Of a DNA stretch of 64,000 nucleotides, positions 58,170 through 64,000 are shown in pieces (position 1 is the stretch's first letter; each line of letters starts with the position of its first letter). The DNA is taken from NCBI GenBank assembly GCA_949825065.1, contig OX463849.1, positions 434,001-498,000 of the forward strand, in the 5' to 3' direction. Source of the DNA: Odontocerum albicorne (taxonomy: Eukaryota > Arthropoda > Insecta > Trichoptera > Odontoceridae). Below the pieces are notes generated by a model, which was not told the origin of the DNA, did not search any database, and was given only the letters and a program-made list of their open reading frames with translations. A program made the position numbers and the translations under genes.

Positions 58170-60640
58170 TCACTTCGAATGGATTTTTGCGAGCTTTTCA
58201 ATCACTTGGGCGTAGTCCGCAGGAACATTGATCATTTTGTTTCGCATTTTACGTTCTATTAGTGAGTGCATATTATCCACCTCCATTTGAGTGTGCCCAA
58301 CTTCGAGGTACTTCTGCACTATCGTTATATTATTTGATACTGCAATGTTTAGTAGAGCGTTTGATAGGGTAACATTACGTTCTATTAGTGAGTGCATATT
58401 ATCCACCTCCATTTGAGTGTGCCCAACTTCGAGGTACTTCTGCACTATCGTTATATTATTTGATACTGCAATGTTTAGTAGAGCGTTTGATAGGGTAACA
58501 TTACGTTCTATTAGTGAGTGCATATTATCCACCTCCATTTGAGTGTGCCCAACTTCGAGGTACTTCTGCACTATCGTTATATTATTTGATACTGCAATGT
58601 TTAGTAGAGCGTTTGATAGGGTAACATTACGTTCTATTAGTGAGTGCATATTATCCACCTCCATTTGAGTGTGCCCAACTTCGAGGTACTTCTGCACTAT
58701 CGTTATATTATTTGATACTGCAATGTTTAGTAGAGCGTTTGATAGGGTAACATTACGTTCTATTAGTGAGTGCATATTATCCACCTCCATTTGAGTGTGC
58801 CCAACTTCGAGGTACTTCTGCACTATCGTTATATTATTTGATACTGCAATGTTTAGTAGAGCGTTTGATAGGGTAACATTACGTTCTATTAGTGAGTGCA
58901 TATTAGCCACCTCCATTTGAGTGTGCCCAACTTCGAGGTACTTCTGCACTATCGTTATATTATTTGATACTGCAATGTTTAGTAGAGCGTTTGATAGGGT
59001 AACATTACGTTCTATTAGTGAGTGCATATTATCCACCTCCATTTGAGTGTGCCCAACTTCGAGGTACTTCTGCACTATCGTTATATTATTTGATACTGCA
59101 ATGTTTAGTAGAGCGTTTGATAGGGTAACATTACGTTCTATTAGTGAGTGCATATTATCCACCTCCATTTGAGTGTGCCCAACTTCGAGGTACTTCTGCA
59201 CTATCGTTATATTATTTGATACTGCAATGTTTAGTAGAGCGTTTGATAGGGTAACATTACGTTCTATTAGTGAGTGCATATTATCCACCTCCATTTGAGT
59301 GTGCCCAACTTCGAGGTACTTCTGCACTATCGTTATATTATTTGATACTGCAATGTTTAGTAGAGCGTTTGATAGGGTAACATTACGTTCTATTAGTGAG
59401 TGCATATTATCCACCTCCATTTGAGTGTGCCCAACTTTGAGGTACTTCTGCACTATCGTTATATTATTTGATACTGCAATGTTTAGTAGAACGTTTGATA
59501 GGGTAACATTACGTTCTATTAGTGAGTGCATATTATCCACCTCCATTTGAGTGTGCCCAACTTTGAGGTACTTCTGCACTATCGTTATATTATTTGATAC
59601 TGCAATGTTTAGTAGAACGTTTGATAGGGTAACATTACGTTCTATTAGTGAGTGCATATTATCCACCTCCATTTGAGTGTGCCCAACTTTGAGGTACTTC
59701 TGCACTATCGTTATATTATTTGATACTGCAATGTTTAGTAGAACGTTTGATAGGGTAACATTACGATTTTGATAGCCACATCCGTCCGAGTAAATAATCA
59801 ACTGCACATCTTCTCGGTTTTTGACTTTAGGTAAAATCTTCCGTTCAAGAAAATATGTCCATATTGAGGCAAACTCTTCTGCACTGAGACCTCCTCCCGT
59901 CCCGTTCCACAAGAAGCGGGAACCACCTCTGTTCATGTTGTATGATAAAATCAAATGTTATGCACTCGCAGCTTGGTGTTATAGTACAGCACACTCACCA
60001 TACATTCGATTTTGGGGGCATTAAAACGGCTTGCGTATCTACTGGAAATACTAGTGTTTGTTCTTCCTTATTTTTTCTTCTCTGGCTTCTTCTTTCTTCT
60101 GTACGAGTATATGCAGTTGGTATTTACTTTCTTCTATCGTCCCACTTTATGCGCTGGAAAATTTTCACATTCGTCTTTTTTTGGTCTAAATAAAGAAATA
60201 TTTTTCGATGACATAGCGTCGAAGAAAACAGTTGAGGACAACGGCTGCGTGTTATGCGACGTGCGCCAGTCAGATACGTAACAGTCATGTACAAATCCTT
60301 TTTAGTTTGCCAGTCAGGATGAAGATATTTTCTAGATGACAGTAATGAAGTCCATCACAGGTATGGAATCGAAAAATTAATTCAGAGAATGTTGTTTGTC
60401 CGCACATGGGTTAACTCTCCCTTTAGGAGATCTACGCTGACCAGGGAGAGGGCTGTGTGTTGTGTTTCATTGTATTTTTCCAGGCTATTGCAGTCATCCT
60501 TCCGATACACAACGTATTTAAATACATTGTTTTGTATACCCCGACATCCTCGTCATTCACCTTCAAGAGGTACGGAACGATTGTGATCTTCGAGATATAT
60601 CCGAGTCTTTTCTATCTCTTGCACATTTTATCGGAAGTGA
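58170..60640 (-). pseudogene. DUF7869-like arthropod gene, 5' part decayed, repeat-expanded 3' part
   Basis: The reverse strand from 60640 gives VNDEDVGVYKTMYLNTLCIG, then FDAMSSKNISLFRPKKDECE (60230-60155) and VDTQAVLMPP-like scraps in several frames with stops. A continuous frame runs from 59954 (an alternative start codon; true upstream continuation is lost) to 58170. It encodes MNRGGSRFLWNGT and LSAEEFASIWTYFLER, then LIIYSDGCGYQNRN (residues about 52-65), twelve 42-residue repeats, and a tail with VPADYAQVIEKLAKIHS. Order and motifs (SDxCxxQNRN, then GHTQMEVDxxHSLIER) fit, from memory, the uncharacterised DUF7869 proteins that are multicopy in insects and cnidarians and may be mobile-element derived; the conserved acidic residues recall an RNase-H-like fold, but that is inference. 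An in-frame CGAGTA hexamer sits at 60102-60109. Function unknown; probably not functional. Confidence 0.7.
58251..59762. repeat. 126-bp array x 12, in frame inside the DUF7869-like gene
   Basis: The 594-codon frame equals 64 + 12 x 42 + 26 residues, so the array is exactly 12 units. Each unit begins NVTLSN(A/V)LLNIAVSNNI and ends EVDNMHSLIER. The three units nearest the N-terminus carry Val and Lys (YLKVGH); the other nine carry Ala and Glu (YLEVGH), and one has MEVANM. The first and last junctions show it arose by tandem duplication of one conserved block of the gene. Confidence 0.97.
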
Positions 60641-61431
60641 TTTTACAGTATCATCGATGTACACTTTTTTTTCTGCCCAAGAATAGTTCCTCCAAAATGT
60701 TTTAAAGATTCCTTTCCTTCTGTCTTCAGTAACTTAATCACGTTATTTCTGTTCTCACATGTTGCATCTACCTTTCATCGACTTCGGTTCTTTTACAGCT
60801 TCATACACCAATTTTTACTATTTTTATATTTTTCTATAATACTCCAGTCCTTTCTCGCGACTAGAATGCAACAATCCTATGAAAATAATAAAGAGCAGTA
60901 CTTACCGTTATAAAAAATCACCAGACATGAAACTAAAACCTTAATAATCATCAAACAGGAATATTTATCCGACCGGCGTGCACTTAAGCCGCTAACTCGC
61001 CTACAAAATGACGCCGAATGAGGGAGTTAACACATTTTTTTTTAGCGCGTAAATTGAAGCTCGTGGAGTTGACAGATATTATTGAGGCTCGATAACAGCG
61101 ATTTCGGTCTGTTACACGGAGTTCGAAGTTTGACGCTTCTATAGAGTATATTTTTCTCTTTTTATCCATACCAAAATGTCATTTTATCCAAAAATGAAGT
61201 TAGCAGTTTAGCACTCTTAACCGACGGTATATTTTATTGAATTCATTCGTTCACTTCAAAGATAAACAATACGCAGAGATAATTATACTGTTTGACCATC
61301 CATCGGGCCGGGCTGCCTCGAGCCATGCCTGGCACCTGGCACCTGGTCTATTTCTTCATCGGACTTATGTTAGGTTGTACCACAACTTGTTCTGAAAGTA
61401 TCGCTGATCTCACTTTGCACATATTTACTCC
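60641..61431. other. No gene recognised
   Basis: AT-rich sequence on the 5' side of the DUF7869-like relic. It may hold more of that gene's decayed upstream exons, but I could not identify any motif. Confidence 0.35.
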
Positions 61432-61500
61432 ATCATAATAAAATGACAATTTATGTAGCGCCATTTAGAGAGCAAACTCTCCTCAAGGATGCTCTAACTG
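61432..61500 (+). repeat. Dispersed repeat family D, short box
   Basis: ATCATAATAAAATGACAATT, ATGTAGCGCCATTTAGAGAG and CAAACTCTCCTCAAGGATGC match the box at 1690-1745 and 37770-37820. Confidence 0.7.
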
Positions 61501-61569
61501 GTGACTCGAACCGACTGCGGGCTTACCATATTTCAAGAGGACATTTCTTCAAGCAATCAAAAATATGTT

Positions 61570-61652
61570 AAAGAGAGACATACATACCATCACGCCATCT
61601 CCAGTATTCTTCTAAAGAGAGACATACTCGTACATACCATCACGCCATCTCC
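61570..61652. repeat. Direct duplication differing by one hexamer
   Basis: Copy 1 (61570-61602, 33 bp) and copy 2 (61614-61652, 39 bp) are identical except that AGACATACATACC becomes AGACATACTCGTACATACC. The extra CTCGTA is at 61627-61632. On the reverse strand this is LINE-tail-like sequence (GGAGATGGCGTGATGGTATG). Confidence 0.95.
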
Positions 61653-61699
61653 CTGTCGGGGCAGACAATCTTCTAAGTGTACGCATTTCTACAGAATTT

Positions 61700-62514
61700 A
61701 TTCGACTCTTTTCAGACTTGTTTCACGTCCACGTTTCACTCTCCTACACCAAAATTGTTACTAAAATACTGTTAAATAGACCTTAAGTGTTTTTAAAAAT
61801 ACAGGGAGAAATGTGTGTATGGAGAGAAAAACATATGGAAACCGAACAAAGTTGATTGTTCTATTTCCTCGCTATAACCGAGTCGGTCTGTTCTAGTCAA
61901 TATAATATAATAGGAGTACATCCGCGGGACTAGATGACTAGACCCGCTCCCTGAAGACAGCGACAGATCTCAGCGGCCGCGGGAAATGCGCTACTATAGA
62001 TAAACGCGCACAAATGCGATCGTTCACTGCCGAGGAATGCCGTCATTTCTCAAAACATCGCATCGCTGGTCATAAAACTCGCAACTTATCTCTGCATTCA
62101 TTTCATTCAACATTCATCGAATACTATATTTCTTCATTTATATTTATCAATCAATTTTCTTAATAAAACGAGAACAATCATTGCAAAATAAATATTGGCT
62201 TATTTCGACTAACAAGACACCCCAACAGTCCTTTCTAGGAATTGTAGAGGGTGGTCTACACTAAGGGTTGATTCACGTGACATGGTACAAACTCCGTACT
62301 GCAGAATATCTGACGAAATAATAATCAACAATCGGTACAAAGCATCGACAATATTTTCAAATTCCTTCATCTAAGCTACAAGTACTATATAATTGTTTAC
62401 TGGGATCGAGACAAGACAAGACGAGACAAATGGCAGGCTGTTAACAAACCCAGATACAAGTAATGTTATCAGAGAGTGTCCACTTGAAATTGCATTTATT
62501 TTGTCTGTCTTATT
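61700..62514. other. No gene recognised
   Basis: AT-rich and mixed sequence with no coding or RNA feature that I can support. Confidence 0.4.
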
Positions 62515-62850
62515 AATACTCCCCAGGCGGGAGCTACTCTTTAATTAATAATCCCCATTCAATACTCCCCAGGTGGGAACTGCTCTTTAATTAATACTCC
62601 CCATTGAATACTCCCCAGGCGGGAGCTACTCTTTAATTAATAATCCTCATTGAATACTCCCCAGGCGGGAACTGCTCTTTAATTAATACTCCCCATTGAA
62701 TACTCCCCAGGCGGGAACGGTTTTTTAATGAATACTCTCCATTGAATACTCCCCAAGCGGGAACTGCAGTTTAATCAATACTCCCAAGACGGGAACTGCT
62801 CTTTAATGAATATTCTCCATTGAATACTCCCCAGACGGGAACTGGTCTTT
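62515..62850. repeat. Irregular about 46-57-bp tandem repeat
   Basis: About seven copies of AATACTCCCCAGGCGGGAAC followed by TGCTCTTTAATTAATACTCC and CCATTG, with internal losses. Confidence 0.88.
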
Positions 62851-62922
62851 AATGAAATTATAATATTTATGCGCCGAGGAGTCCAAACTATTTTCCGCAT
62901 TCGTCACCAACACCACACGTTA

Positions 62923-63690
62923 AAGCGGGGATCCCCAAACTTTTTAAGAATAGGGCCATATAAGAGTATTGACATTGCTAAGTGGGCCGGATTAAAAAAA
63001 TATTCACATGGAAAACTATCATACATCATTTTAACAATAATTAAAACTCTAATAATTGCAATATATACTCGTAGTATAACTAAACGAATATTTCTTTCTT
63101 AATCATGACATAAATATTTTATAAACTATTCAAATAAAAGTAATATTCAGATATTTCAATTCGCCACCGGCATTCAAATATTTTTCTATGAGAACTATGG
63201 GCTTGTTGCTTTGTTGCCAGAACTACCTTTACGAGTATTACGAGTAAGTGTTAAATCAGAAACGCCTATTTTAAAAAAATCTTGCAAATGATAATCGTTT
63301 AAACTTAGCGGATTTTTTATTTAATGTGTTTCTTCGTGGAAAATGATTGCTCGCAAATGTACGCACTCCCGAATATGGAAATCATTTTTCTTGCAAAATT
63401 CTTAATATAACTACTCGTATATTTCCTTCTGGCAAGAAATAATAAAACTCAATCAAGTTTTCATATTTAAATAACAATTTTAGCGAATTATTTTATAACA
63501 AATCTATAAATTCTATAATAGTTGCATATTTACATCAACATCAACATCAACGTCCTCGGCAACAATCTCGAAAAGATTTTGAAATAAAATAAATGTAAAA
63601 ATCTTTGAATAGCTCATTTAGCTCATTTTGTAGCGATGACATTTTCTCAATGCAATTTTGATCTCCGTGTTAAAGTATCAATCCTCATTC
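62923..63690 (-). pseudogene. hAT-superfamily transposase relic
   Basis: On the reverse strand from about 63650: SSLQNELNELFKDFYIYF, LLFKYENLIEFYYFLPEGN, then NFARKMIS followed by an FGSAYICEQSFSTKKHIK stretch (63385-63320) and LQDFFKIGVSDLTL. The FGS-xY-CEQ-FS segment is the hallmark of the hAT C-terminal dimerisation region. The putative outer end near 62923 (GGGGATCCCCAAACTTTTTA, GGGCCATA, GTGGGCCGG) resembles termini of this hAT group as I remember them. Stops and frame changes make it inactive, and the N-terminal zinc finger and catalytic part are absent. Three CTCGTA/CGAGTA hexamers lie in it (63230-63246 two, 63412-63419 one). Confidence 0.7.
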
Positions 63691-63837
63691 GATCTGACGC
63701 CTTTATTGTCCAGTATATGTTTCTGATTCATTTCATAATTTCATATAAAGAAAGTCTTGCTATTGACCGCAGCCCCCTTCCTAACCTAGCACTCAACTAA
63801 TTTATATTTATTTGGTAACATTTTGAATCTGTCAATA

Positions 63838-63935
63838 ACAGTGGGCTTGGAGCCCGAATTAGGGCGCCCTTGAGAAAAGTTAGCTCTCTGAACGGCGCGC
63901 GGCGTCCTTTTATAATTATTATTAACTTCATCATA
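63838..63935 (-). repeat. Dispersed repeat family D, reverse copy at window edge
   Basis: Reverse strand reads TAATAATAATTATAAAAGGA, CGCCGCGCGCCGTTCAGAGA, GCTAACTTTTCTCAAGGGCG, then TAATTCGGGCTCCAAGCCCACTG and TTATTGACAG. This is the order of the D boxes at 34.4-34.55 kb. Confidence 0.6.
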
Positions 63936-64000
63936 AAATCGACGTTTTCCCATAAAATCAGTTTTGTTAAGTAGCGAGGATCGCCCTAAGAGTAGCTGGA

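Overview
This window is animal nuclear DNA, almost certainly from an arthropod and probably an insect. The evidence is a full-length mariner of the cecropia type, a second decayed mariner, relics of piggyBac, hAT and Jockey/CR1-type elements, and tRNA-derived SINEs, all in an AT-rich background. There is no operon structure, no rRNA, no CRISPR array and no host gene I can defend. One 200-bp run of N at 31286-31485 marks a scaffold gap. I cannot name the species.

Layout: 0-2.9 kb holds short minisatellites and part of a dispersed repeat. 2.9-5.1 kb is a decayed piggyBac transposase carrying an internal 61-bp x 11 array. 6.2-18.05 kb is one satellite of 71 units. 18.4-20.6 kb is a reverse-strand reverse-transcriptase relic with an internal 46-bp x 12 array, followed by a 41-bp array and a second LINE tail. 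24.3-26.15 kb is a tandem array split by a deleted mariner. 26.5-31 kb carries a TA-flanked MITE, six minisatellites and a SINE. 33-39.4 kb is a patchwork of LINE tails, copies of an unclassified dispersed repeat, SINEs and arrays grown out of them. 41.2-46.0 kb is a 45-bp satellite with a higher-order structure. 46.1-47.4 kb is the only element that looks intact, a mariner with perfect ends, TA duplication and an open 339-aa transposase. 48-57.7 kb holds nested transposon/SINE, more repeats and a foldback element. 58.2-60.6 kb is a reverse-strand relic of an arthropod-expanded DUF7869-like gene in which one 42-residue segment is repeated 12 times in frame. 62.9-63.7 kb is a hAT transposase relic.

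Two patterns cut across the annotation. (1) The octamer TACTCGTA/TACGAGTA occurs about 60 times outside the arrays, against roughly 2 expected for a random octamer on two strands. In several independent pairs of nearly identical sequences its presence or absence is an exact 6-bp insertion at a TA: TA becomes TA-CTCG-TA, a 4-bp core between two TAs. In the 6-18 kb satellite this hexamer is the only length difference over 71 units (44 have it, 27 do not), and the coordinate arithmetic closes to the base. This looks like a footprint of TA-targeting insertion/excision, or some other TA-directed micro-insertion; no responsible element is visible here. (2) Many minisatellites were born inside transposon coding sequence (piggyBac, RT, LINE tails, DUF7869-like gene), so the window records repeated local tandem amplification of mobile-element fragments.

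Most long open reading frames here are a by-product of repeat units whose length is a multiple of three (or has no stop in any frame) and should not be read as genes.
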